The position numbers and the translations under genes are program-made. A DNA stretch of 64,000 bases from the NCBI GenBank assembly GCA_039111635.1, contig JBCAQO010000001.1, forward strand, positions 2,108,001 to 2,172,000, given 5' to 3'. Origin of the DNA: Heterobasidion occidentale. Its lineage: Eukaryota; Basidiomycota; Agaricomycetes; Russulales; Bondarzewiaceae. Positions 1-11,700 of the stretch are shown piece after piece (position 1 is the first letter of the stretch; each line of letters starts with the position of its first letter). The notes under the pieces were generated by a model, which was not told the origin of the DNA, made no database searches, and worked only from the letters and a program-made list of their open reading frames with translations.

Positions 1-2180
1 CTATCAACGTGATGATGGTCATCTTGTGCGACCGCCTGCAATGAGAGTTTGTTAGAATCTGACTCCTCGGAATAAGCAAGGTAGAGATCTACATGTTGCA
101 ATGATGTTTGCGTGGGATCCTTCAGTGCATTTCGAGCACGTTTCATCGCTGACGATAAATCTGGGGGTTCGTCGGGGACACCGAGATCGCGCGACTGGAA
201 ATGGGCGACACCATGCCTAAAGAACTTGTCGACTTGACTATTGATCAGTCCAGACATCAGATAGCTATCAACTTCCAATACATCGTGTCGCGGCTGTGGC
301 ACAGTATGACCATCCGATGTATTGCTTGCGATTGCGATTTCTACAAATCCGTTTATAAGCTATAAATCGGAAAAAGATTATAACTCCAACCAACCATATC
401 GTAACCACTTCATGAATTCTCGGAAATGCGACAACTCTCGTCGAGCGGTCGCCGAAAGCCAACTGGCAGCGGTTATGGCTCGATTGGTCATTTTCAAACA
501 CTGCTCTATGTCTTCGGCCTGTAACTCACACAAGCCATACAATTGAGGTCTAGTGCAAATGAGCATTGAGGATATTATGAGGCGACGAGACTCACAACTG
601 TGACCATCCCAAAACTTCTTCTAACATAAGATAGACGCGTTGAAAAGCAAGTGCTACACGCTGTTGCGAAAAATCACGTAGTTTGGTCAAGGCTTCGATT
701 ACTGTGCTTTCCCATTTCTGGAGCCCCTGTTATACCGTCATTTAACCATATATTTTGAGGAACATGAAGTATTTACCCTTTCACTCATTTGCTCGCCACT
801 GCCTATGAAATCAGAAACAGCATCTGACGGACGACCTGTTATCAGGAAATGGACTAGATCCAAGATCGATTGCGACACTCTGTCTACCGATGAATGAGCC
901 AATGTCTCAGAGAAGGAGAACCCAGCATACTTCCTCCGGAAGGATCTGGCTGTAAAGCGCCCAAGCTGTGTATCCACCTTTCTCCGAGCTCTCGAGCTCC
1001 AGGCTGCGTGGTAGTCCCAAACCATATGGCGTGCAAGTCATCCATGACACGCATAGTGTACCAGAGAAGCTCCCGAGTAGTTGTTGAGATCCTTGCTAGA
1101 TCTCGTGGGATCCTCTTTTCTAGTAATGGAAGGCAGACTGAAGTTGGGAGTAGCGGGGTGACGGAGGACTCGCCATTCTCCACTCGCTGATGTGCCACAA
1201 ACATTGACGTTCGGGAGCCCTTGTGAAGAGATGATGTAGTTGTTTGGGGGAGAATTGAGACAGCACCAAGTGGATAGCTTCCATCCAGAAAGCAATGAAG
1301 ACAACCTATGTTATCTGCCACTGCCAGGATACTGCTTTCATCAGTATTGATACTCTCGTCAGATTCCTCGCTCCCATGTTCTGTAGCATGGGGTGGAGGC
1401 TGGATAGAAGCAGTCAGCGGATCGAAGGGAAGTGTTGGCCACGATGCGATGGCTTTCGGCATATCTGACCGCGAAATATTCGTGTGGCTGTCCGAAAATG
1501 CGAAGAGGCCGTTGACCCTGTGTATGCTGTTAGCGGAAGTTTATGAGATCCATCCGGTATTATCACGAACGGTAAAGGCTGCGTATCATCCTTGACTGAA
1601 TCAAGAAGAGGAAGGATCTTGAGTATCGAGTGGGCGGACCCTGTCTTTCGTGATGGATTATGCACGCAAAGTTTGCTTTTGCAAAAGAAGAACATACAAT
1701 ATTATCTCCTCTCTTAAATATGTCTGGTATAGACCCAACAGCCGTGTCCTTTTCTTCCACGAACCACCATACACCTGTCAGACGAGTCTTCTCCGGTAAC
1801 GGATGAAGGATGGGTACATCCCGCTCTTTGCGACCGTCCTGGATTGAATGCAGTGTGATACGAGGAGGATCATGCAGTATGACAATGGTTTGACCTACGA
1901 GAGCACTGTGTACAGTGGGCCAATGTACAAGGATTGACTATACTCACCATTAGGGCTCCATGCCAGATCGACGATCTCCTCATTGTGGCTTCCGTCTGTA
2001 TATGTATCTATCTCCCCATTTCTTCGAGCCCTGCATCTTCCACAAGCTCAGTCTATCCTTACCGCCCAGACGTGAGACGACTAGAACCAAATCCTTATCT
2101 GGACAGCACGATGCTGGTAGGAGCCGTGAAAAAGGTGGCATTTGAAGCACGGCCAAAGATGCGAAAGCGTTTGCCCCCAT
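1..2180 (-). CDS. APC4: Anaphase-promoting complex subunit 4 (3' end cut off by window)
   Basis: This scaffold subunit of the APC/C ubiquitin ligase drives mitotic exit. Reading leftward from the ATG at 2180, the N-terminal WD40-like part shows LVLVVSRLGGKDRLSLWKM, then EEIVDLAWSPNG. The long helical APC4 domain shows ELLWYTMRVMDDLHAIWFG, ILDLVHFLITGRPSDAV and KWESTVIEALTKLRDFSQQ. The order and spacing match the APC4 family. At least five short introns are needed; one of 47 bp (GTATGC..CGGTAG, near 890-940) joins two exons in frame, and another lies at about 730-790. The gene runs off the left edge while still coding (YLMSGLINSQVDKFF), so the C-terminus is missing. Near 2014-2017 the conserved reading changes frame (see findings). 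Family identity is very likely; the exact start is less certain. Confidence 0.85.
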
Positions 2181-2389
2181 GACGGCTCAAGGGGTCAAAA
2201 TGAGAGAAGTACAACGATCGTTTGCATTCACTGTTGCAGCGAGATGACACATTTTGTTTGTTCTTGCCAAACATTCGCCTCTCGCTCAGTTCCACAATAA
2301 GTTGCTTCTGCGTACTTAGGTCGGCATTGAAAAGACTGAGTTGCTTAAAATATCCTACTTAAACATACCCAGCCGCTTCACTCCTGCAA

Positions 2390-3300
2390 AGCGCGCGTTT
2401 GCATCAAAGTCAATTATTGCGATGCCATCTTTATCCCACTTCATTGCGAACACTCCTCGGTTATTGAAGGTAGGGCCATACGAAGCACGACTGCATTCTG
2501 TGATTCCACAGGATTGACTGGCCGTTAGAATCCTTAACTCTTTTTCGTGAGCGTGTTACCTAGCCTTCTCTCATATGTATATCTTACTACAATAGGCCCG
2601 GTGAAGTTGACCTGAAAACCTCGATGATGTCAATCTCGCTGGTCTTCACATGCAACGGGCCACTGCACAGGCAAAATTGATCGACCTCATACCAATTACC
2701 GCTGCCGAGAATACGCAGGCCAGGCACTTTGGGCAACGAGTCAATGGAGATGATAGAAAAGGAGAACACTGACATACCAGTTTTTCAAGGAGTCCTATCA
2801 ACGTCAAGGAAGAGGAGACTGGTATCACATTGGGCGAAGCTCAACACTCGGGATGAGTACATATTACCGCTTGTATTTCACATGTATCGGACGTCTCTCA
2901 AGGTATCGTCTCCCTCGACATGACCTTACCATCGATTGTCACATGCGCAGAATCGTCACTATAGCTGTCTATAGCTGTTGTTTGAAGTCAGACACAATCC
3001 CGGGTGGCCTCCAGCCTGAGCCAAGGAATCATTACTCGACGGTTCCGCCACATCGGTGTTGTTTGTGAGAGCCGTGTGTAATTGACATGATGAACAATTT
3101 ACTCAATACTGAGTTGGATCGTCTCCATTGTAGAACGAGAATCATAATTGTTCCCGCAGCAAAGACTGGATAGATATCTCAGAGATCGGGAAAGCAGAGC
3201 ACGTCTGAGAACTCCAACGATGAGGACGACTGAACCGACATTACTCATGCTGTCTCTACTACTCAACGGTATTGATATGTCATTTATGGAGAGTTCGATA
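2390..3300 (-). pseudogene. Decayed GH16-like (laminarinase or Kre6/Skn1-like) fragment
   Basis: Between APC4 and RPL15 no intact gene can be assembled, but pieces on the minus strand resemble glycoside hydrolase family 16. At about 2600-2740 there is SEIDIIEV, close to the GH16 catalytic E-[ILV]-D-[IVAF]-x-E motif. At about 2400-2520 there is CGITECSRASYGPTFNN followed by VFAMKWDKDGIAI, which resembles the GH16 C-terminal strands. Further upstream, about 3200-3260, lies SNVGSVVLIVGVL, which could be a membrane anchor of the Kre6/Skn1 kind. Stops and frame changes separate the pieces, and the sequence after the last motif no longer matches. I infer a relic; an intron-rich divergent gene is less likely. 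Confidence 0.33.
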
Positions 3301-3500
3301 TCCAAGCAGTCCTCGAGACTCTTCGTCTTGTCTTCTGAGGCTCCGTGCTCGGAGCCTACAAGAGAGGTCTCAACATAGAAGCGGGCGCTGCGATTGGTGT
3401 AAGCTCTGAAGCGTGACATACATGCATAGGGAGCATTGAGATACCATGGATAACAGGAGTGTAAAGAAAGCTGTACATGAAGGAAGATGGGGAAACACGA

Positions 3501-4311
3501 TCACCGGTAGCGGCGGAGACTGAGGGTGTTGTGCTTTTTCCAGGTAGCCACACGAGGCGTGTGGTTGTACCTGTGTCCTTTGCCAAGACCACGGTTCTGT
3601 AGATCTTGTTAGTTGGATATATTAAAGAAGCGAACGAATGCAACGTACTTGCTTGCCGATGCTTGTAAGGCCACGGGCCTCGCGGCGTTTGTGGACAGGT
3701 GCGGTGATCCAGTTGATTTTAGGATCGCGGCGAATCTGGATCGCCATGAATAGATGCATGAAAAAAGACAGGACAACACTCACAGCCTTGTGGTTAGGAT
3801 CAACGAGGATGACCTCGTAGTACTTGTAAACACCGTCCTGGTTGATCCAGTACGAGTTCAAAACCCGCAAGTTACCACAACGCTTGCCAACACGCTCCTC
3901 AGCGGTACTCCTCAGACCACGCTGGAACTTCAGGTGGTTCACACCCTGGTGAACGGGTTTGCCGTAGGTAGCACCTATAGCGCGGGTAAATCGTCAAGGC
4001 AGCAGGAGATGGTTCAGCAAAACTCACCCTTGGGAACATGCTTTTTACGGTTACCCCTGCGGACACGTACACGATAGATCACGTAGCCCTGCTTGGCCTT
4101 GTAGCCCAGCCGGCGGGCCTTGTCCGGACGAGAGGGACGGGAAGCACGGTGAATGACGTTGAGTTGGCGGTACTCCCAGCAGCTGTTCATACTGGTTATT
4201 TGGCACAGTCTCTTTCACTGAGAGGGACACTCACCGAACTCGGAGGAGGAAACGGAGAACATCCGACTGCTTCTTCTTGTACAACTCGCCAATGTACTTG
4301 TATGCTCCCAT
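3501..4311 (-). CDS. RPL15: 60S ribosomal protein L15 (eL15)
   Basis: This large-subunit ribosomal protein starts [17 protein letters not shown] at 4311 and ends [10 protein letters not shown] before the TGA at 3501. Translation across five exons gives the full family length of about 204 residues, with hallmark segments [40 protein letters not shown] and [13 protein letters not shown]. Introns have GTGAGT or GTACGT donors and lie where the frame demands (about 4183-4234, 3975-4027, 3729-3783 and 3598-3649). Expression is expected to be constitutive and high. The gene shares no short promoter with a neighbour. Identity is essentially certain. Confidence 0.96.
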
Positions 4312-5017
4312 CTGTACACATAAGAGGTGTCAGCGCCATCCAACGACACCAGTCCCCATCCATCGCATCCACTTCGTTTTTTCAGTGTCTGACGGGGATT
4401 GGGCATTCGTACGGCTCCCCAGAGCGTGCAGCATGATCCAATAAAGATACTCACTTTGTGGACGTCTTGAGGGTCTTGAACTTTCAGCGGGTGATGTGTG
4501 TATACGGCCTCTCACCTCCAAGTTCGGTATTTGCCGGTTTGTCCGGCATTGCCCAATTCGTACAGTCTCAATTACTCCCACTTGACAATCGCTATCCTTC
4601 TGAAGTCCTTCGTAACTCAGGAAGTGCAAACTGCATTAGCACAAACTTTGCTTTTGAGTGCTTCGAGTACTCAGGATTTTCATCGCGCAAATCTTCGTCT
4701 GATCCAGGAAGCAAGTCTTAAACTTGATTTTTATCACTATTTTGCGAAATCACGATAGTCGGTCATACTCATCGATACCTTTTGCGCGTAGGGTGCATAT
4801 CTAGGTGTCTAGAAACCCCTTGAAGATATTCTAGCAAATTTATCCTTTGAAAACGAAAGCCCCAAATGTAATAAAGAGCAAGTTGCTGCCAATAGAGTTG
4901 GCGCTCTCCGAGAACCTTAAGGGATGGGTAACCTGCAAGGTGATATTACTACAGAATAGTTGAGTACATATGTAGGAAAACGAACGACTACACAGAGCGG
5001 GCGAAACAACGTCTTCT
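4312..5017. other. Intergenic: RPL15 upstream region
   Basis: About 700 bases between the RPL15 start and the end of the MFS gene, both on the minus strand. It should hold the RPL15 promoter and 5' leader. A GT-rich donor-like site in minus-strand orientation (GTGAGTATC near 4447-4455) could mark a leader intron, which is common in fungal ribosomal protein genes, but this cannot be shown here. No coding sequence or RNA gene is recognised. Confidence 0.4.
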
Positions 5018-7219
5018 CTAGACATCGTTTAATTTCCCTCTCTCCTCCTTCGACCTTAGCCTCAACCACGCCGTGACAAGAAACAATACCCAAGCTGTAG
5101 CAATCAATACAGCGCACAATCCCATGAAAATCCATCCTTTTCGTGAAGATCTTGGACGACGATACTGTCGCTCCTGACGAGAACAGTCAGGTAAAAGCAG
5201 GTCGTGTTCGGCCTCGTTGTGACTTGCAGATGAGGAAGATTCGAGAGGCTGGTAAGACTCCTCGCCATGACTCGCATCCCCAGGAACTTTTGTCGGTGGT
5301 ATGATCTCTACAGGTTCCAAAGGAGAACCTTGTCGGTGATGAGTAGTGGCCGACTTCGTCTGTCGGTCGAGGTACCAGAGACAGATGATCCCCAACAATT
5401 GTAGCATGTTCAGCATCAAGAAATAATTTAGAAGATGTTGAATGCGTATGTCGCCAATCGACGGGGTAGTGGAATCGCGAAGCTTCGCATCTAAAATCAA
5501 ACCTGCGAGAGTCTGCGATATAGTAGTACCAGTTTGCTCCAACTGTAAATCAAGATGTCACATGAACGAATCAGTCCTTGATTCTTCGACAGTCTCAAGA
5601 ATGTTAGCTTACGCTTTTATGAGCTCCAAGGGTAGTTGAGACATACTTCATCGGAACCAACTGAGGAACGACAACGACAAGAAGAACTAATGCTTGGGTC
5701 AGTGTATGCTCCCGAATTACAGCGTCGAACCCTGACGTACGAGGAGAAAATCCGATACCGGCTGCAAAGCTTGCGATAGCTGGCCACACGTTGCCATGAA
5801 TCGTTTCTGGTGGTAGGACTAGCCATACGTAGGCGAACATCGTGAGGATGGAGGAGAATGCAAGGAGCATAAGAACAAAACCGGGCCGCTTAACCCTATC
5901 GATGATGAAGCCGACCTAAGATTCTGGTAAGGTTGTTATCCATTTGGTGAGAAGAAGGACGTACTGTTGGGTATAAAAACATGCTTCCAGCAAGTATGTA
6001 AGAGGCCTTGGTGCTCGCGTCTGATTCGGATAGTCCATATCGATTCTCGATGACATTTCTGGAAAACAATGCATTAGAAAACAGCAGCACAGTGCACAGA
6101 GACCTTCGTACGCGGCAAGATGAGTGAACGGGTGCCATATCGAACCGCACAGTACGTTCACGCCAATATATCTGAAAGGGAGAAATGAAGGTCAGAGCGA
6201 CAACGCACATCAGGGATTTACCTACGCCCAGAAGACGTCACCCAGTTGTGTCATGTCCCTGAGATTGACCTTCTTTTTTTTGGCGATTATTCTCAGGGCC
6301 TCCTCTTCAGATACATCTTGTATAAAGCCGCGTTGGCGAGCCTCATAGCGTAGATCGGAAACTTCTGGTTCTGTCCCCGTAACGGAGACCAACCATCTTG
6401 AGGTTAGGACATAGATGAGATTTACGAGGAATGATATGGCTGCGAGACCTGTCGCGGCATAGAATGGTGCGTGGGGACCAAAACGCTGAGAGAGAGGATA
6501 TGATGTGCGTGCAGAGACAAATGATGACATCTTGCCAACAACAAGGCCCAGAGCCATGGAGATCCCTAGTCCGTGAGAATGGAAAAAACGGACGATGATG
6601 GTCTCTTGTACGACAGCGAGTGGACTGACTCCAAGACCAAATATGAACATGCCGGAGGTCATGAGCTTGACATCTTCCACAAGATCCCCGACGAGCAAGA
6701 GCAACAACCCTGCCAGGTCGTGAGCTCTTCATAGACATGGGAAACACTAACATTCGTGGTGCACCTGAGAATATGATTCCAGTAGCCAATATGCTTGTTG
6801 ATGTCGTCCCAAGACGGCTGGCCATCATTCCTCCAACAAGAGGTGTCCAAGTGCTATTGAGGGTAAAGGCCGAGAGCAGAAGACTGAACTCGGTATTGGA
6901 TGTGCCCATTTCCCTGGACAGGCGTGATTTGAGAGGAGCTAAGATGTACGTTGCACTGAAAAGTATGAGCAACGGAGGCGCAGATGGGGAAGCAAACATA
7001 CTAATGACTTCCGATGCTGAGAGAGCAAGCGCACAACAAGGCTACTGCTCTCACAGCGAATAGCCTGAGTCGGAAAGATCTCTCTGACTGCGTGATGCCA
7101 AGTTCCGTTCCCTCATTGACCCTGTCGGTCAGGAGTGTGTCCGTTTCTCGGTTATCCGCTGCTTCATTGGATGAAACACTCCTGATGGGCGATGTTTCTG
7201 CCGAAGGTACATCAGACAT
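5018..7219 (-). CDS. MFS transporter, MFSD1-like
   Basis: This is a 12-helix major facilitator. The closest family I recognise is MFSD1, a lysosomal transporter in animals. After a polar N-terminus (MSDVPSAETSPIRSVSSNE) come hydrophobic segments in several exons: LLILFSATYILAPLKSRLS, MFIFGLGVSPLAVVQETIIV, GISMALGLVVGKM, APFYAATGLAAISFLVNLIY, LAGSMFLYPTVG and LLLAFSSILTMFAYVWLVLP. The stretch around FGLGVSPLAVVQETI corresponds to the MFSD1 helix-4/5 region. The soluble tail has an acidic LL motif (EHDLLLPD), of the type used for vacuolar sorting, before a last hydrophobic stretch and the stop at 5018. The ATG at 7219 is chosen because the upstream extension has only a GTG. The substrate is unknown. 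I am confident of the superfamily and moderately confident of the subfamily. Confidence 0.75.
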
Positions 7220-7300
7220 GCTAGATGAAGCTAGGCGGAGGCAGGCAGTCACGGTGTGCTGAGGTGGATGCCAGTCTGAAGGTCACTCGTAGATCGCAGC

Positions 7301-7310
7301 TGAGCGCTGA
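7301..7310 (-). promoter_or_regulatory. Recurrent 10-mer TCAGCGCTCA upstream of MFS gene
   Basis: Read on the minus strand this is TCAGCGCTCA, 82 bases upstream of the MFS start codon. Two more AGCGCT-like cores follow within 25 bases (GCGCTGAAGCGCTGA). The same 10-mer recurs at 13785-13794 and 29632-29641. A transcription-factor site is an inference. The rest of 7220-7585 shows no gene. Confidence 0.35.
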
Positions 7311-7585
7311 AACTGCGCTGAAGCGCTGATTCCTGAAACATCGGGATCCACAAGCACCCATGTTATCACCATAGTAAAATTACAATAAAACACATGTCTG
7401 ATCAAGTACATATACTCTAGGTCATACTAGTTGGTAACATATCTGTGAAAACAACCCTAAGTGACCCGCATGAGTAAATACTAGATAGTAACTTCAGGCA
7501 AGAGCAAGTTGATTCGGGAAGACAAGGCCTGCGGGCTTTCTCTATAACTCACGCGGGGAGGATGGGAAAGAGTCAAACATAGAAG

Positions 7586-8281
7586 CTATCCCGCTGTGAG
7601 TGTATGATGAGAAATGTGCAATGGGATGAAGCACAGACAATGGCGTACATAGCTTTTGTTACTGCCACGAGCCCAGACCAATGTGGACAGTACGGTCAAG
7701 ATGCACAACGCAAACTCAGTCCACCCGAGCGCTTCCACAGTGAGAGCTTCTCTACAGCTATTAAACGTAGTCAGTCCACGCCTACCGAGATTGTAGTTCA
7801 GCAACCAACCGACTGATCACGGGTAGATTAGCGCAATTTCCGCCGACGCGAGTCTGATGCATGATACCTGCAGCCGCCCCCTAAGGCCCGTGTTAACATG
7901 CTTGCTTGGTACACGGCTGGCAAGACGGCTCACCCATATGACGGACGTGACCAGTAACCATATCACAGAGCTAGCGATGCTGGCAAGGAAGTGAATAGCC
8001 CCATCGACTATCCAAAACATGTATGCGGTAGAGAAGATGGTCGTCCAAACAGCATCGAAGAGGAACAGGATAAGACTGGGTGTATCTCGTCAGATGGCAG
8101 ACTATCAAGGGCACGGGCATACTTGCACAGAGTGGTAGCGCGGGCTGAGCCATGCACCGCTGTCATTGCCAGCGGCGATGAGAAATGCCGTGAGCCCCAG
8201 TTCTGCCATGGCTGCCAGCGTTATGAGAGTGAAGAGGAACGGATGGAAATGTGTTTTGACGAACGACGAAGACTTGGACAT
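7586..8281 (-). CDS. Small four-helix membrane protein, MARVEL-like
   Basis: It begins MSKSSSFVKTHFHPFLF at 8281. Four hydrophobic segments are visible: FLFTLITLAAMAELGLTAFL, then VLILFLFDAVWTTIFSTAYM, then HFLASIASSVIWLLVTSVIW, and finally GWTEFALCILTVLSTLVWA. This layout, with the short SPRYHS loop and a cysteine-containing loop before the last helix, is that of small fungal MARVEL-type proteins, which have no assigned reaction. Introns at 7758-7809 (GTTGGT..AATAG) and 7881-7933 (GTGAGC..TTAG) restore frame. The first intron, 8076-8126, restores frame only with a GC-AG border. The last codons before 7586 may contain another unresolved intron. Confidence 0.65.
8076..8126 (-). other. GC-AG intron in MARVEL-like gene
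   Basis: Minus strand: exon end CACTCTGT, intron GCAAGTATGC..ACACCCAG (51 bp), next exon TCTTATCC. Only this border joins SPRYHSV to LILFLFDAVW without a frame break. GT donors nearby (GTGCAA, GTATGC) put the next exon out of frame. GCAAGT is the usual donor of GC-AG introns. Confidence 0.6.
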
Positions 8282-8743
8282 GGTGCGCGAGAGAACGACG
8301 GGTTAGGAGGGAAGAAGATCTGAAAGTCGAAAAGCGAGATGGCTCGAGGTTGTGTGCAGACGGTGTGTGTTCGTCGTGGACGCGCGCGCGATGTCCACCA
8401 GGTCGAACGCCGCATGGGATCGGCACATGCGAGCGAGGGAAGCTAAGCACGAGTCTTCAATGGTCATTTCGATCGCCGTGTACTGACTGGACGGGACGGG
8501 AGGTGTGGAAGAGCATGCAAGGAAGAGGGCGTGTGATACGGAAATGTTTGTGACCTGATTCCGACCTGATTAGGGAATCGGGGTGGATGGATGGAAGTTG
8601 AAGTTGGTCGGTACCGTTCGGCCCACAGCTGACAGCGCCAGCGGTCGCAGCAGAGTCGCGTCGTTCGCCCGCTGGATCGAAACCGTTCTGTACGAACTAT
8701 CCTTTCGCTGGACGAGCGTCGACACTTCGTTTCGTTCACTCCT
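8282..8743. other. Divergent promoter between MARVEL-like gene and RasGEF gene
   Basis: About 460 bases between two divergent start codons. It contains alternating GC runs (CGCGCGCG near 8384-8391) but no gene, tRNA or repeat that I can recognise. Confidence 0.4.
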
Positions 8744-11700
8744 ATGCCAACCCCCGACTCATCTCAATCGCCTCTCGACGCAGTCGCGACGTCTATAAGT
8801 AGTCCAACTGATCTTCCCGTTATACCCTCTTTGCCGCCTTTAGAAATGCCAATCCCTGCGAGCGCCCTCTCTTCTGCCGACGACGCGCACGTCACACACA
8901 CCTTGCTGTCGTCTGAATCCCAGAACCCCGTCTTGACCCCCACTCTGCTTCCACAAGTCGACACAGAACCCGAGCCGGTTTCTCCGTTCGCCGCTAGCTC
9001 ACTATATCCTCCAAGCAACTTGAGAAAGTCGATATCCGTGGACTCGTTCATCAGGCATAGGCCTGTCAACCTCACCAACGGCATGGGACGACAATCCCGG
9101 ACTAACACCGTTGATGCGGGATCCGAAGACTCGAGGGACTTCGCACAAGGACCAGCAATAGCATGGCAGCCATCGTCTGTCGATACTGATCTTCCCCGAG
9201 TGTTCTACCATGAACGGGACTCGCGATTCCCTCTGTCGGGCCGCAGCCGAGGCGCCAGTATCAGCACTGCAACCGACGACTCCTCCCAATCCTTGCCCAC
9301 AGATTCTGACAATGATGTTCAGCGGAGCCCCCGAGGGTCTTCGAAGGGCAAGGAGCGATTGCGACCTCTCATACCACCTGGCGAACTCCCGCTCCCATCC
9401 AAGTTTTCAGCCCTCTCGTCGCCTTCTAGCATGAGCACTCTGAGTGCTACGAGTTCAATCACTCAGGAAGAGATGTCTCGGCTGCCTTTGATCTCACCTT
9501 CCACGACTCCTCGTTGGAATGCACACTTGGTGGGACCTACTGTTTCGTCGGCGCGAAGTCGAAGTGATAGTCTGGTAGATGGATCTGGGGGGGGATATGC
9601 ATCGCCCCAAGAGACTGCTTTGGCGGTATGTGTCTTCATTTTCCGCTCATGTGGCCGGTCTGATGCAGTGAACAGTACGACTTTCTGTCAGATGTCACGA
9701 TTGCTGTAGTAGGGGATTCGGGTTGCGGCAAATCAGTGGCGATCTCGAAGGGTCTGAAGTCCTACAGTTTGTCAGAACCAGTGCCAGAGGCTTCGGAGGG
9801 TGGCATCTTCACCTGTGATTCTGGCTATTAAACTTTTGATGACAACCTGGCTCACCTACTTGTTCCAGATATCTCACGTGAAGGGACCTTGGTATATGAG
9901 CATTTACCTGACCGCTTGTTACGTGTCCTGGAAGTCGACAATTCAAGCCTTCGAATCGATGGGACTGTCTCTGGTCTACCGGTATGGCCAGAAAACGCAC
10001 CGCGTCTCGACGGCGTCATAGTATGCTACGACGTTTCTCAGGAAGCCTCTTTTGCGCATGTAGAAGATCTTCTCAGTAAGCATATCTTGGGTATATTCAT
10101 CGTCCACTATCTTACCATGCTACAGAGGGCTTTCGGGACCTCAAATTACCCACAGTGGTATTCGCCTGTAAATGTGACCTTGAGCGCCATGTCGAATCGC
10201 TTGAAGCTTATACCCGTCTGAACGAGTATGACGTTGGCCTTATCGAAGTGACGATCCACCAAGAAGGTGGAAAGAGCAATCTCAGGCGGGGCTTCGATTT
10301 TCTACTGGAATCAATCTTCCGTGAACGAAGTCAGTTCTATCCAAGTTCGACATCTTGATGGTCTCTTACCTCTGTCCCTATAGGAGGCCGTCGCCTTGAT
10401 AATTATCAAAATCCAGCGTCTCCTGATGTCCTCGTCTCCCCGCCACCTTGGGAGGTATCACGTTCAGCAACAGCGACTCCCATTGCTTCTTCCTCAGGTG
10501 TCTATACATTAAAATCTGCGCCTTCAAGATTTTCTCAACCCGCGGCTGGTTCTACAGCTGCTCCGCGAGTGCCTGGGACACCAACCTCGCCAACACGGGC
10601 TCGTTCAACAAGCGACTTGCTTGCTTCTGAGCACGAGAAATCTAAAGGACGCGAGTTTGAGCGGGACAGAGCTTTAAGTATCATGAGCATATCAGCGGGT
10701 GGTAGTATCAGCTCTGGCTCGTTACATGCTAGTGCACCGAACGATGGGCTTAGCAGCGTTGACGAAGCTGTAGAAGATCGCGCCGAAGGTAAAGAAAAGG
10801 ACAAGTGAGTTTCAGCCGAATTTTATTATTGAATCGGAGCTGAAGATATATCTCTCAGTCGTCCTGCTCCGTGGGCTACCCTTGAAGAGCTTCTTGATAA
10901 ACTCTTGTTCTTGGCTGTCAGTGGTGATGGTGTGTGCTAATCGTCTTACATCCACTTAACCGCTTACGCGCCACTGTAGACCGCGCCTACATCTCGCATT
11001 TCCTGCTGACCCATCGCCGATTCGTCACGCCGCGCAGCGTAATATTAGCTATGCAGAAACGAATGCGTCAACTAGATCAGACGTCGTCAGATACCATGTT
11101 CGCTTGCTTTGCGCAGATGCGGTGAGTTGGATCTCGATCGATGACCTCCATGGGCTCCATTGACTGTGATATCAGAATTTGCCATCTTCTGGAAATCTGG
11201 ATTCAAGACTATCCTCATGATTTCGCCGTCGGGAACGCAGGCACGGCTTTGAATGCACTCGTAAAGTCGATCATATCCAAAACCCACCTCCTTCACTACG
11301 GATCCGACTTTCTACCCTTCCTTGAGGGACGACCTATGGTCGACAAAGATGCCGATTGGGCATTGAAGGTCGAGGAATCACAGGACGAGAGTGACGACTC
11401 TTATAACATGTTTGACGACGAAGATGACGGAGCAGCCAGAGTCCATTCACCTGTCTCTGTTGTGAAAGCTCCGTTACCGAACGACAAACCTCAGTCTGGA
11501 TTTCCATCAGCCAGAGAACGCAAACCTAGCTTGCCTCTCATGGCTAAAGCCCTTGTGATGGCCAACGCCCCGCCTCCTGGGTATCCGAATAATGCTGAGC
11601 CGAAAGAACCCAAGTTAAAGCAGACAATCAAGGAACTCCAAAGGATCTCGCAGGAGCTCTATAGTCTTGATCCGGACAATGTTGCTCAGGAGATCACCAG

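Noticed and set aside
3148..3378. Plus-strand frame in the GH16-like region
   Set aside because: No motif, and it is antisense to the recognisable fragments.
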